A stretch of DNA of 64,000 nucleotides from assembly GCA_965153455.1 (NCBI GenBank), contig OZ234497.1, positions 3,348,001 to 3,412,000 of the forward strand, written 5' to 3'. Both the position numbers and the translations under genes were made by a program. Each line of letters begins with the position of its first letter. Position 1 is the first letter of the stretch. The DNA is from Sphagnum compactum (Eukaryota; Bryophyta; Sphagnopsida; Sphagnales). Below the pieces are notes generated by a model. It had not been told where the DNA came from. It made no database searches and saw nothing but the letters and a program-made list of their open reading frames with translations. Below, piece by piece: positions 47,228 through 60,839 of the stretch.

Positions 47228-47310
47228 TTAAAATAGGAAGTGTTTCATGAAACTCCCCAAAAAAATGAACTCACAGTTCACACTAACACGTGGTGAACAT
47301 TCCTCATTAA
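47228..47310. repeat. about 85-bp duplicated block, copy B
   Basis: Partner of 46376-46465, same orientation, about 0.85 kb away; more AT-rich than copy A. Confidence 0.75.
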
Positions 47311-50300
47311 ATAATCTGTTAAATACTGAAACGTTTTGTTGTGAGAATATGACGTTTGGTTGGTGGAAATCGTCATGGTCATGGTTGACGACATTATGAA
47401 TAATTTAATTACTTCATTATAGTGGAAAACTATTGGCCATGAAAAATGTAATAATTCCAAATTTCAACAAGGAATTGAAATTTTTGAGGAAAAAAGTAAT
47501 TGTTTGTTTTTGTCAATGTTGAAACTGAACGCTACTTTAAATGCATTTGGAGGTATTTCATATGATTAAAAGGTTGAAATATTATTATGTGTTGTTGCCA
47601 GTGATACTTAGAATTTGGTTTGCACAACCCCATCATCATACCCTTTTAGAGAAGGGTACATCCCCCCCATTCAGGGTTCCATCGAAAACATGCCCTCCTT
47701 CTCTTAATGCCTTACCTTCCACAAACTTTGTTTCAACTTTTAACATAGGAACTCTAATGAAATGTTTCCCAATTTTTCCATATTGTCATCTAAAGTTGTG
47801 GCTTGTTGAATTATTACTTTTTAAAAACTTCTGAGGGGAAAGGTCTTTTTAGAGGAAAATGGAGAGGTAAAGCTTTTGGCGAAAATCTATAAGAATATTT
47901 TTAAGAGATCATGACCGAGGTATGTTGCTTTTTTAATATACATATAACCTAAAAGATGAGAAAACATGAAATGTTTATTATTTGGGTACTCCCTTCTTAA
48001 ACATATCACTAAACATGCCCTCTTGCTTGTGTGTGATGGCATCTACATGTTGTTGGTTGGGTTTGAATAGGTATCAAACTTAGCAAGACCAAGACCAATT
48101 TGTGGGTTTTTATGTGTGTGGGAAGGTCTGGTCCCAAGGGCCTCCCCTAATTTTAGGGTCACATAGCCTTGAGGGCGGTAGCCAGAGGGCCTAGGCTTGA
48201 AAAATTAAGGGAGGCCCATGGGAGCGGGCCTTCCTCATCCTTAATAAGGCAAGGTTTGTAAATTCAAATGGCAGAAGGTCTATGAACAAAAAGTTGTGAA
48301 AACTTGGTATTTTTTCCAAATTATCATGATATCTTGGGGGAAATTTTTTATCTATTTGACAAAATGAAACCCAGTTTTTAATTTTTTTAAAAACCAGAAA
48401 TTAGTAGCCCAATTTCCAAGTTGTTATAATTCATTTTAATATGTAAACATTCAATACAAATCTTTGACATTTCCAACCAAGATTAAATAACATGTAATGC
48501 AGGATCAGTTATGTAGATGTTAAAAAGATATTGCAATGTTTCAAATCCTTTACAGAATCAACTTTGGCTACATATATAGTCTTTTTGACCTTGTCAAAGA
48601 ATTTTTGTGAAAAGAGGATGATTGCCTTTGATAAATCCTTTCACACTCATTGGTCCAAGCAATTTCATACCATATCAATAGTACACCGTACCATGTCGAT
48701 GATGCCTTTCACTAAAAAAGATAAACACGTACCATTTTCGCAAAACTATGAATGTATCAAACACCTAATGAGATTCAATGGATGAGTACCCATCCTCACA
48801 ACATGAATAGATATAGTTTGCATACTCAAACTGGTTGATATATCATGCACTATCATGATTCATGATTGCTTCCCTAATTCTTCCAAGTCATTTAGTACTA
48901 CACCATGATAAGTGTTACCTTCTATATCCAAATCAGCCATGTTTAAGTTCACAAGTCACCAAATTGCGAAAGCCATTGTGTGTAGGCATGAGGATCAAAC
49001 TTGGTGAAGGGAACAACCATCAACTAACTCATTTTAAAAAAAAGCAGAAGTTTGATATGGTAAAGAACACCAAAGTATTGGATAGATGGTTAACAAAGTG
49101 TTCTAAGAATATCTTTGTATATTTTAATCGCAGCAAAATACAGAACTCCCTTTATTCCATGTGTGATGTGGATAAACAGAAGTGTTAATTTCCATTTATG
49201 TCATTACTTTGAATTCACAAAATGAATTCAAGTATGTGTGAACAATATTTCAACACAGAGTTGTTTGACTCTATACTTCTTGCTGCACGAGAACTTCCAC
49301 CATAGCTTCTGGTCATTTGCACATCATTGTCTACTGTGGCAATCTTCTTAAACATATTAAAACTTGTACTTACAAATACTTCAAGATAGATGAACACCTT
49401 GCAAAACCCAATTTATTTGAGGGGAAAAAAAATGGATTCATGATATATAGATACAAAAAATTGAACGTGCCAAAGGAAACATATAAATACAAAAAATTGA
49501 ACGTGCCAAAGGAAACATATAAATATTAAAGCAGAAAATTTGTTGAAAGGAAAAGCCAGGATCTGATTGAAGGAGGACAATAGCTTGGATTTTAGGGAAA
49601 TCCGTCCAATGAAATTTGGACCCATAGCTAATGTTAATGTGAAATTTCAATCAAAACCAATTATTTCTCCTTTTTTAAAAATTTATTGCCAAATAAAATA
49701 GAGGACGTGGAGACCAACACCTCTTTTTTAAAAGATAATGCTTGTCATACAAACAATGTATCAATTAAATATGCCATTTCAACATTAAAACCTGGGACAA
49801 ATTTGCTTTTGAAATTAAAATATTTCAATAGTTGGTTTTTTAAAAATTTAATTAAATTTGACCTAAATTTTGGTCTACTCTTTTTGTTTGTTTATCTTAG
49901 AATGACTCTTTGTAAGAATATGAAAACTAAAGATAGAATTCTTAATACGTGGGTGGGTCCATGATGGCTGCATGTTTGTCATTCAATCAAACTCTTTCGG
50001 CAAAGTTGGGTGGTTATACCTTGCTAAGAAAACACCTGGAAAGTTCAGATGTGGCTTGAAATGAATCTAACTTTACTTTCACATTGAGAAGCTAACTACA
50101 AAATCATGCTCATCAAGAATGCATCTCTATGCTGTAAAGATGGTCTCTTTTGTTGAGGTCCAATCATCCTCTTTGATTTACATGCGGCAACAAAAAAATA
50201 TCATCTCTTGATCATGGAACCTTTTTTTCTTTTGGGTGATGTGTTTCATGATGCTCCCCAAGGCATGAAATGAACACTTACATTACTTCATCAGTATTTC

Positions 50301-52009
50301 CTTGACATGGCGAAACCCCCCTCCCACACACCCACTTGTAAGAACCCTACACACAGGAAGCAGGAACCATAAAAACCTAACACACCCTCTGCAAGAACCC
50401 AGGAATGCAAGAGGGACAAAATTGCTGCAGATCAACTTCATTTTGAGTTGGGTCCAAAATACATAATTAGCTTGGTGTACTGTAAGTTTAGTCATTGTTG
50501 CAATACAGCTAGTTTCTAGTTTAATTATTGCATATGTACACAAGAACACAATCCAGTGCTTTCTTCAATCACACAAGAACAAAATCCTGTGCTCACATCC
50601 CTAACCAATTAAATAATCTGATTAGAAAAGAGACGGCAACCATACTTACCTACAATTTAAGTATTTGCTTGCTCCTAGCTCCATGGCTACTGCATACAAG
50701 TGACCATTATAGAGCAATTGGAAGTTGACAAGTGTGTATTTGAAGAAGTTCATTTTTGCATCTGACACAGTTATGTTCATTAATTGAGCAGTCTTGAAAT
50801 GTTTCCAGTTCATGGGCGGCTCATTCAAAAGCCTGGACTTTGTGCTGGGGAAGAAAGTACAAGCAGAAATGCTTTAAAGTAAGCAACTTGCTTTGATTTA
50901 TGTGTGCATTGCATGAGGCAAGTCCATATGGCAGTGATATTTTTTTGCTTTACACGGCAAGAAACTTCATACTTGATAGTGGAAACCTACCCAGCAGACC
51001 CTTCCCAGCAAATTCATGGAAGCACAGAGACTTGTCTTTCCATGTGTGGAGGATTTTTTTGTAGAAGTGGGGACTAAGGACAGAAAAATCAGGCTGAACA
51101 ACAAAGATTGTATTGAAAGCAAGGTGTTTTGTCAACTTGCTTTTGAACATTCATAAAAATTTCAGATTTGGTTGCCATTTTTCGCCATAGATATGGACTT
51201 GGTAGCTTCTATCAACCAGCTTTGAAGTTTCAAGGATATTGTACTTGGGATGATTTTGGGAACATTATGGATCAAGAATTATGTCGGAAAGAAATTATAT
51301 CACAAACAGCCTGGTTTTTTTTCAATTTGGCCATATTGAAAAATATGGCATGCCTTTCCAAGAAATGAGCAAAATAGGCTTAATTTACAATCCAAAAACA
51401 CTTTTCCCCAAAAAAAATTCCCAATTTCTGCACCCACCAGAAATTCCCATACACCCACCAGAGCACCATGAAGGATGAATGGTAAATGGTTGGGAAACAG
51501 TATTCTGTTGGGTTTCAGTTCCTTCGCTAACCATCGTGATTAGCTCAGTTGCTTTTTTTTCCTATCTACCTACTAACAACCCACAAGTAGGCTGTTATTA
51601 GGTAAGTAGTAAAAACAGCCCTTAACTATGTAGAAACCATCTGCATACCTCATAGTTACCTATTTGCCTATGTATGAGACCTATTTCTTACAGAATTGAT
51701 TACCAAGGTGAAACCAAACATTAACTCGGTTGAGGTTCATCCACAACTGAGTAATAATGGCCATTCAGTGGATGGTGTGCTAGTGGGTGTTGGTTCGGTA
51801 TGGCCCTAAATAACCAGCTTTTAACCCTACCTGCCAATCCTGTAAAGGACCTATCTACCCTGTCAAAGACCTATTGTTTAGGTGATAGGTTACAAGAGTG
51901 AAACTAGACATCGACTTAGGTAGGGTTCATCCACAACAGACTCTAAATAGGCTCTTGTTGGATGGTGCAACCAATGGCCACCAATGCATCATCCATTAAA
52001 ATCCACCAT
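47311..52009. other. intergenic DNA, no supported gene
   Basis: Open frames at 48531-48785, 48862-49188, 49686-49964 and 51168-51368 show no recognised domain; the last (FRHRYGLGSFYQPALKFQGY) is somewhat protein-like. A 36-bp tandem duplication (49451-49522) accounts for the repeated frames near 49.4-49.6 kb. Confidence 0.5.
49451..49522. repeat. 36-bp perfect tandem duplication
   Basis: tacaaaaaattgaacgtgcc followed by aaaggaaacatataaa occurs twice in a row without change, so it is recent. Confidence 0.95.
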
Positions 52010-52019
52010 GCAGTTTGTT

Positions 52020-52300
52020 GCTTTCATTAAAAAAATTGCTTGCATTGAAAAATCGTTTTCATTAGAAAAACTACTTGCATTGAAAAATTGTTTTCATTGA
52101 AAGAATGCTTGCATTGAAAAAAAATGCTTGCACTGAAAAATTGATTTCATGAAAAAAATTGCTTGCATTGAAAAATTGTTTTCATGAAAAAAATTGTTTG
52201 CATTGAAAAATTGTTCTCAGTAAAAAAAGTTACTTCCATTTTAAAAACTATTTTCATTGAAAAATTACTTCACACACAAAATGTTGCATTTAAAATTGTT
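52020..52300. repeat. minisatellite of gcttgcattgaaaaattgttttcatt units
   Basis: Alternating words ttgcattgaaaaa and ttttcattgaaaaa recur about eight times with a unit near 37 bp, with variable A-run length. Confidence 0.85.
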
Positions 52301-52582
52301 TTCAGCACTTGATGGAAATTAATGTATGAGAACTTTCCTTTTCCTCTAGAAAAAAACTATGAAAATGATTATATAATATGGGATATTTAAACCAAAATTT
52401 TGATATAAGGAATTTCCACATATATAGATTATTCGTATGCTAAAGGTAACTACAGAAAGGACACATTAAAACTATCAACAACCTTAATGTTTAAGAGAGT
52501 TTTTGTTTAAAAATTGATTTTGATTCAACAAAATCAAGCTTCCGTTTCACACTCAATTGGACATGATCATTAGGAATAATTA

Positions 52583-55000
52583 TCAAAGGAGCACCAAAGC
52601 TTTGCCTTTCAAATTGGTTTTCGCTTGTGGAATAAATTGTTGGATGTTTTTTTGAAAGCCAACAAGGGCAGATTTGATCGACAAGCAAAATTTACCATGA
52701 ATACGAATTAAAATGAGGAGTTGAACTTCTTTTAGGCGAAACAAATCCAAGAATTCAAATTCAGTCATATGCACAATTGATTCAAGCCATTTACCTTCGA
52801 TAGTCAATAACACATGTTCATCATTGGTTGCAATGAAACCATAAAGAAAGCCTAATTTTTTAATCGTTGATTTTGAACGACAAGCATTACAATAAACACC
52901 ACATGTTGGAAAAATGATGTTATCTACTACATGACAATCTTCACATACTTTTTGAAATGGAGGCGTAATAGGGCTAATTATGGACAACATTTCGGTCACT
53001 TGGGAAAAAAAGACAATATGTTCAAACGAAAAAGGTAAATGAAAATGAAAATAAACATTGGGAAATGTGAAAAAAAGGAGAGATCAATAAATAAATAAAT
53101 AAAACCATGCACACACACACACACACATAATATGTAAACAAAAAGAATGAAATGCATAAGAAATGCATAATAAAAGATGTTATGGAAACATTATAATTTT
53201 AAAAATTAATACCTAAAAAAAAGACAAAGAATAAGATAAAAAAATCAATAATATCAAAAGAAATATCAAGAATAAAAGGTCATTCAAGCACTAAAAAAAA
53301 CATCATACCCCCTTCTCTCAAACCATATATCTCGTTTGTTTGTTTTCTTTTGAGTGATTTAAAAAGCTATGGGTGTGAAATTTAAAGCTCTACAAATGGT
53401 TTTTGAAGTGCAAAAACATTAAATCAACACATATATATCTTAAGTTTTAAGACAAAAATTAGTTTTTTAATGCTTAAACCTTCCATTTTTACCTCCTTCA
53501 TTTCATTAGCCATATCTTGTTCATTTTAAACCAATTCCAATGATTTTTGTGACATTAAATGCACCAAAAAAGGGGCTACAAAATCTTTTCAACGTTTAAA
53601 GGCTATTGACTAATGTGGAGAAAGTTATAAAACTTTATTTACAAAGGTTTTTCACATACTTGTCTACTTACCATATTAAAATATCAATATGTTCTTCTTT
53701 GAACAAACACACTTCAAAAAATTTATCCCATATTCTTTACCCAAAAAGGAATTCCATTGGACTATATAAAGACAACTTTTTCACTTTTAGTAGCAACATT
53801 GTACTATATGTCTAGTATGCAATAGAAAATGAAAATTTGTTCTTTAGATAATTATATTAAAAAAAGTTTTCTCAAAGTACTTTTATTTTCTATAGGTCAT
53901 TTTATTAGAGAAAATTATGTGGCTGCATGGTTCTCCTCTCCTCAAGGAGGAAATAATTGAATGGTTATTTTTGTTTTTGTTTTACATTAGATTCAGGTCT
54001 CTTTTTCTAAAAGAGTGGAATTTCCTTAGGAAAAGGATAATTGGTTTGGGCACTTGAATCTTTTTATTACTTAGGCAAAAAAAAAATTGAATTTAAATTG
54101 TGAAGACCTAGTGGCCATCAGGTTGTTTTTTGTTTTCACTTGGAGACACGGTGGCCACCAGGTTTCCTAGTAAAAATTATTTATATAATTTTTTTTAGTT
54201 CGCTTAAAAACCTAATGGCCACCAGGTCGTTTCCATCCTGAAGTTCTAGGGACCACTTGATGGACCACCTCAAAAAATTAAGTGAATAACCTTTTTTTTT
54301 AACGCTAAAAAATAACATTTTCAAAAAAAGATTTCATTACGTTATTTTTTTATTTTTCATTATTATTTTTAATATAGTTGATCATGAGATGAACATTAGT
54401 TTATGTTTGATGTTTTATGTGTAAATTTGAAAAATAAATAAATGATACAAAAGAAAGGAAAGGAATTTACCTCTTTGAATGTAGTTTAAGCATTTGATAA
54501 TTTGTTGTGTAATTTCAGAAGGCAAGTAACTTCGTCGACAACCTTTGTTGAAATTGTGTAATGTTTTGCTTCCAAATATTCATCTCCTTTTGTTGTTATT
54601 GTCACATTCTTGATTAAAACCATTGCACAATGGCCTCCATTGTACGCTTCAAAAATTGTTCATATTCTGTTCTGAAATTATTACTGAGAGCAAGAACATC
54701 TTGGTCAAATTCACCTTCTCCATCTATAATCAACAATTGATTTTCACCTTTGTTATCCCCTACTCCCCTTACACCAATGACAATGACAGCAATGGTAGGA
54801 GACCTTCAATTTTGAATAAAACTTCTAAATTCTCTAGTGGAATCCATGTGAAAAAACATGGGAGTTAATTCAAGTTGAAATGCAGGAATTGACGACACAA
54901 TGGTTGTCAACTCAATTATGATGACAACATGCATGTCACTGTTTTCAAAACCTTTTTTAGACTTTGACTCAATGCCAAAAAATTTGACCCTCACAAACAT
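52583..55000 (-). pseudogene. zinc-ribbon/possible OB-fold protein, two exons, decayed
   Basis: Exon A (54471-about 55000) and exon B (52583-52998) join across a GT-AG intron with exact phase (CAA AGA G + TG). Exon A reads FVRVKFFGIESKSKKGF, then a TGA after FIQN, then NQLLIIDGEGEFDQDVLAL, and frameshifts before SYLPSEITQQIIKCLNYIQR. Exon B reads MLSIISPITPPFQKVC then C-x2-C ... C-x3-C-x2-C (CEDC, TCGVYCNAC), a zinc ribbon, followed by beta-rich text (HVLLTIEGKWLESIVHM) and a stop at 52583. A zinc ribbon inside an OB-fold is typical of RPA70 and Shieldin-2-like proteins; this link is inference only. Stops and shifts in exon A suggest a pseudogene, or introns I did not resolve. Confidence 0.5.
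53010..54470. other. intron or spacer between the two exons of the zinc-ribbon gene
   Basis: AT-rich with a CA microsatellite (about 53109-53127). At 54110-54235 the phrase gtggccaccaggt recurs three to four times as a spaced repeat. No gene. Confidence 0.5.
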
Positions 55001-57599
55001 GCCTTTTTACAAATGTTGCTCATGCATTTCTATATAAGGCAATTTCACCCTCAAAGTGATTGTGGTTAGAGTTGCCCTATCTACAAATCACAATGTAAAT
55101 ATGCATAGTTTGGATCTTTTGTGCTCCTATTTGCAAAAAAACTTACCAAAATGAATTTGACAACAAACAAATGAAGTAGCATTTGGCAAAACTAAAAGTT
55201 GCAAAAGCACATGACAAAACATACACTTGCAGAGACATAGACTTGCAAATGAAGCAAAAAATAGTTAACAAATGGTGAAAGCTTAAACCAAACACATTGT
55301 TCTTGCTATGAAAAAAGAAAAACAACAAACATATAATGTTATATTTATATGGGACAAAAGACCTAACTTAAACCCTAAACCTAACTTTAAACCTAACCCT
55401 AAACCTTTTTCTACTTTATATTGACTTTAAGTAATTTTGACTATGGTCAATTTTAACTTAACAATAAAATATCATATCCATGGTTTGGCGACTAAATTAA
55501 TGGTAGCACACGTTTACCATTAACCATGGATGAGCCATGGTTTGGTGGCTAGATTATGGTCTAATAATGAATAAAACATCAATACCCTTGGTATCTTATG
55601 AATTTGAATTATGCACCTCATCCTTACACTTGAACTTTAAATAACTCAACCTAGATTTGAAAAATATTAATACAAAAACGTTAAAATTTTCTCCACTATT
55701 TAACCATTATTTTCATTTCACTCAAATATATAAGTATTATTTGTTAAACAACTTTTTTATCATGTACACAAAAAAAAAATCAAAATTGATTTTTTTCTTT
55801 TTTTTGGTTAAATGTATTAGGTGTTCAATTTTAAATAAAATGTTTTTTATTCTTTTACTTGAATTTTTAAAAATAAAATTTTTGTGTTTAAATTTTCCAT
55901 TCCCTAAAAAAAAATATTAATTTTTATAAAATATTTTCTTTACAAAAAAATCTTCATTAAGTCACCATATCACAAAAAATAAAATAAAAAAATACCCACC
56001 CGCTTTTTCCAAACACCCCATCCCACACCACCAAAAGAATAATTCCTTGGGAAAAAAATTAAATCCCACCTTCATGCCTTGAAAACTACCAAACTTCTCC
56101 CTCCCATGCCACCCAAGAAACAACCCTTTGGGTTAATCCCCATCCCAAAAAAAATTCACCTATCTCAATCCCTTAAAAAAACCCTCCTTTGGAAAGGGGT
56201 GGAATTACCTCATCCTCCCCTCCTTGCCTAGAAAAACCCTTTTGAAAAAGGAAAAAACAAATCCTAATCCCGCATCCCCTTTTCTTAAAGCTTCACTTAC
56301 AACTTGTAATTCTTTCAATCTAATTGAATTATCCACTCCTTATACCCATTGGAACCCCATAATTTTAAAAAAACCCATGAAAAAGAAAAAAAGAAAAAAA
56401 CCTTAACCCCTTTGCTCTCCCTAAATTTTCACCTATAAACCCCATTGTACACACACCCAACTTTATAAACTAGTTATGTTTGCCCCATGCATGCTTGTTA
56501 AAACCTAAAATCATACGTGCATATCTATTATTTTAGGGCAATAATAAAATTTTATAACATAAAAAAAGCAACAACAATACAAAAATAATAATCAATTAAA
56601 AAATTAATTTCATGATTTTTGTTATTAAATCTTCATCAAAGCTTTATTGAAAGTTTAAAAATAACATCAAATTAATTTTTAAAAATTATATTGCAAAAAA
56701 AATTATATTAAAAAATTATATTCATTTAAAAATTGACATGTTTTATCTTAATCAATGCTTGCATAGTTTTTCAAATCTCATTTTAATAAGATTTAAAGAA
56801 TTGAAATGAATTATTTGTATGTTTATCAAACAAATTTTGTTAAAAAATTAGTCATGTGAATTTTTTTTACATTTCCTAAGATATGAAACCTTGTGATACA
56901 AAAAAGCAAGCAACAACCCAAAAAGAATAAAACATTATAGAGACATGTTTAAATTAGTTACACAACATTCATATTTTGAGAAGAAAACCAACAAGTATAT
57001 GGGTCGATTTCAAAACAACCCATCAATTGGATGGCTGCACCCAAAATCTACATGTGCCCATCCACTAGCTTGGGCCAATAAAAAAACTTACATGTAAACC
57101 AATAACCTTATCCATTCAACCAATTTTTGATTCTTTGACCCCTATACCTGCTTAAAAGGTGTTCCCACAATGCCTTTGCAGGATAGAGCCAAAAAAACAT
57201 TTCCTCAACCAAGATCATGTTTAATAGAGTCATTGTTATATTCATTAAGTATATGGACAACAACTTGCAATATCATTTCCAATAATTCAACTTATTAATA
57301 CCATTATTGGTTGGTAATTTGACTTTGTTAATAATGTTTGTGCTAGTTTTTGGAAATTTGAATTTTTTTTGAAAACCTCTGAGTTCCACTAGTCCAATTA
57401 TTCAAAACCTTTTGAGAACCAACATTTTTCATGAAAGAATCGACAATAAACTATTAGTTTCATAGAAGGTTATTTGATTTTTCAAGAACCACATTTACAT
57501 AATAGAATCATGTTCTTGGTGTTTATTTATTTATTTTTATTTTGGGGGAGAGCTTAGGTTATGATTTGTGTTGGTTGGTTCTTGGCTTTTACAAGAATC
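55001..57599. other. AT-rich spacer
   Basis: Includes a short run of telomere-like words (55370-55405) and, at 55990-56450, an unusual C-rich, A-rich plus strand (cccacc, aaaccc). No coding signal: open frames are AT artefacts. Confidence 0.55.
55370..55405. repeat. degenerate telomere-like repeat
   Basis: Several adjacent copies or near-copies of ccctaaa (aaccctaaacctaac, taaccctaaacc) occur. Plant telomeres use TTTAGGG, so this resembles an interstitial telomeric repeat, though it is short and impure. Confidence 0.6.
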
Positions 57600-57880
57600 A
57601 TTAGGTTTGGGTTTAAAGCCTTTTTGGAAAATGGAATATCTTTTGGTTTTGGGTCTAGAGAATATTTTCAAAAATTAAAAACTTATCAATTTTAAAACTA
57701 GGTCAAATGTTTTTTACCAATGGCTTTGGGTTTAAATAATATTTTCAAAAATTAAAACATGTTGGTTTTAGAACCAGATCAATTTCTTTTACAATGGTTT
57801 TGGGTTAAAAGAATATTTTCAAAAAATAAAACATGTTGGTTCTATGGTTGGGTCAAATTATTTTGACCAATTGTTCTTAT
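57600..57880. repeat. about 75-bp tandem repeat (3 copies)
   Basis: aatattttcaaaaattaaaa starts at 57661, 57738 and 57812, each followed by a ttggtt...ggtcaa segment and preceded by ggttttgggtt. Confidence 0.85.
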
Positions 57881-58327
57881 CTAACTAATTCAACCTTGTT
57901 GAAAACCTTCAATTTTGAGTTTAGGCCAAGGCTGATTCCAAATTATTTTGGGGATAGTGTCAATGTTGATTTCTAAAAGTTTTTGATTTTTTTTAATTTT
58001 GTTGTTTCCAAAATGTTCTCACCAAGTTCCCTAAAGGTTCCCATGGTGTTTCCATTGAGTTCACTTAACTTCCCAATGGATTCACAAAGTTCCAAAATGT
58101 TTTTTAACATGTTCCCAAAAACAACAAAAAGGAACAACATAAGGAATAGTTACCCAACACTAGTTTGCACTAACATGGGATGTATTTGGACCTTTATTCA
58201 ATTTAAAGAACAACATAAGAAACATCATGACATATTTGTCTAAAGGTCATTTTAATGTTTATTTAGGAAATGATTTTATATATTGAAGTTTAAGGCTAGG
58301 ACCTACAACAATAAAATTGACCTCTAG
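57881..58327. other. AT-rich spacer
   Basis: The open frame at 57983-58243 is built of repeated FSPSS/PMVF-like words from internal short repeats (ttcccaatggattcac) and shows no domain. Confidence 0.5.
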
Positions 58328-59245
58328 TGACGCACCCTTAACTCCTCGTAAGACTCAAATGCAAGTCCAAAGGTGAAAATAACGGAAGAAGAAGGACTGA
58401 GGATATGTTCTTTAGTTCGCAGCACTTCAGGGGTAGAAGGGTGTGCTAAAGCTCCAGGATGGGGACTAGGATGAGTGACAAGTGAGTCAATTATTCACAC
58501 AGACCTACACAAACCAAACAATAAGTTGGTTAATGCATAGTTGAAGCACTTTTGGTGCACAGATGAGCCATGGGCACACATGAACTCATAAGGCTCACCA
58601 CAACCCGAACTTGGGGGAAGCCACTACCTTCCCCCCTGTAGTATTCTTTGTGATTACCACATGGGCTACATCCAAATGTCATTTTGTCCCAGGACTCTCA
58701 AGTTGGGAGTCCCGAAATTCCCAAAATTGGGACTCCTAACATTTTGGAGGGCCATAACGTGTTTTGCATACCTCTGATTGAGGTAAGATTCAAAGCAAAG
58801 TTGTAGCCTTTGTTGAGAGCTTTTCGAAGATATGTGGCACGTCACTTGCATGCATATATTTCATGGAGGTTCCCTACTTTTAGTTGTAGGGGGTCAAATT
58901 GGCAATTTGAGTCCTGACCTTTCTTTTGGCCATAACCTGTGTTTTAAGTACTCAAATGGGTCATGAGAGCTCATTTTAGAGATCTAAGTTTCAAGAAATT
59001 TCCAATGTTATAATTTATTTTTTTAATCCAATGAATTTTGACCCTTAAAATACCTCTCTGAAAATTCGGGAGTCCATCGGGACTCCAACTCCCAAAGTGG
59101 GAGCCCACTTGAGAGTGTGTGGGTTCATTCCCTCACACTCTCCTACATTCTCAGGAGCATGAAATGTGACTCCCATGCTTCCCTCTCGGCCCGCACCTTT
59201 GTAAACCCTTGCTTTGGTTGCGAGCCCAAGGTTAAGGTCGTGACA
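58328..59245 (+). mobile_element. solo LTR, copy 2 (target duplication tctag)
   Basis: The 918-bp block starts TGACGC and ends gtgaca, i.e. canonical TG...CA, and is flanked by perfect 5-bp repeats tctag (58323-58327 and 59246-59250). It aligns end to end with 15248-16139 in the same orientation. No internal retrotransposon region flanks it. The family is unknown to me; 5-bp duplications fit either gypsy or copia. Confidence 0.9.
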
Positions 59246-59250
59246 TCTAG

Positions 59251-60839
59251 GACCCTATAACCTAGAAACTTGAAACCATATCGAAACCTAAGATTGAAAC
59301 CGCTCCCTGAACAACATGATCCAAACCTTGGTAAAAAACCATTCAAAACCATCAAGATTCTTGGTTGAGTCCAAGTCCATGTAAACCCATTGGGTCCACT
59401 TTTAAAGTTGAGTTTAAATTCATATTAACTTGTTGAGTTTGGTTTTTGGTTGGGTTTAAGTCAACTCAACAATCCTAGTCTTTAAATTTAAGTGTGGTTC
59501 ACACATAGGGGTAATGTTAGATATAGATATCCCTATTTATTTCAAAGATGACTAATTATCACAAAATAAACATGAGAAAATTAGTCCTACTTACCTTGCC
59601 TACTTATCTAACCTATTGTCGTTCAATTTTTACCCAATTATAACCCTAACAACGTACTTACTTATGTTAAACTTTATCGATATCCAAAAGTTGCCATCAA
59701 AAATTTTCATAATTATGATGACAATATGTGGCTCCTTAAGTGAAGATTTGGTCCAAACAACTACAACTCTTTTAAAATCATGATCTTCACACCGCAACAC
59801 TGCACTCTTTCATGATGATCTTCTTGACACATCACAACACCACAATTCTTTCATGATGATCTTCACACACTCTAAAGAAAGTAAGCTTTTATTTTATTTT
59901 ATTTTTCATTTTTCCATTCTTTCTTTTCTTTGTTAAGATTTCTCTTCCTTGCTCACTCATCGTTGTTTGTTTGCATATGTTTATTCCTCAATGTTTATTT
60001 TTTCTAGATCTATCAAGGTTGTTTGCTCACAACTACTTGTTTGCAGTTTGCAAATGTTTAAACTTGTTCAATATTCTAATTTTTAAAAAAAATTATAGAT
60101 CTTTCAAATTAACTATTAATCACAATTTTTTGTTCATAGATGTTCAATGTTTTTTTTCCCCCAAAGCTCTCAAGTCTCTTGTTCACAATTGTATGTTCAT
60201 CGGTGTGTTTTTTTTTAGATCTTTCAAGTTGCTCAAATCTTTCAAGTTGTTTACTCATGCTTGCTCACAATTATTGTTATTTGCAATTTTTTTTGATATT
60301 GCTCACAATTGAGCTTTGATTTTTCATTTGCTTTCAAATGTACATGTGCATCCTAATTCGCATGCATGAAATCTTTGCATTCCTTCGTCTACTTTTTGTT
60401 TCACATTTTCCTTTTGTTTGTTTCATATATTATGTATTATGTGTGTTAAAAAGTTTGATGTTCTTCAAGTTCTTGCAATGTGTTTGTTTGTTGCAGTTTG
60501 TATTGACGTTCAACTTCATGCAAGATGAACTTGCTCAGGCTTGTTTTGTTGGCACACTTCATTCAATTGATGCTACAATTGCAATGAATCAATAATGTTT
60601 TGTTATGAAGCAAAATCCAATGTTGACATGCCATTGTAGTTTCCAAGAAATGTTGCAGATACATTACAAAATAAAGCAATCTACCAGAATTATCTAAGTT
60701 CTATTGTTTTGTATCACTTCTAATTGTTTTTCATTTACAAGTTGTTGTTTGATTGGGAACTTGGAGACTAGGTGAAAGCATGATCAACAACTTGTTTTTC
60801 TCAATTCATGATGACATAGTATGAGGATTCTCGATAGAT
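59251..60839. other. spacer, possibly 5' part of a Harbinger element
   Basis: AT-rich; open frames at 59971-60312 and 60338-60595 are Phe/Leu/Cys-rich artefacts of a T-rich strand. The last about 100 bases before 60600 (MQDELAQACFVGTLHSIDAT) could be the start of the transposase gene. Confidence 0.4.
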
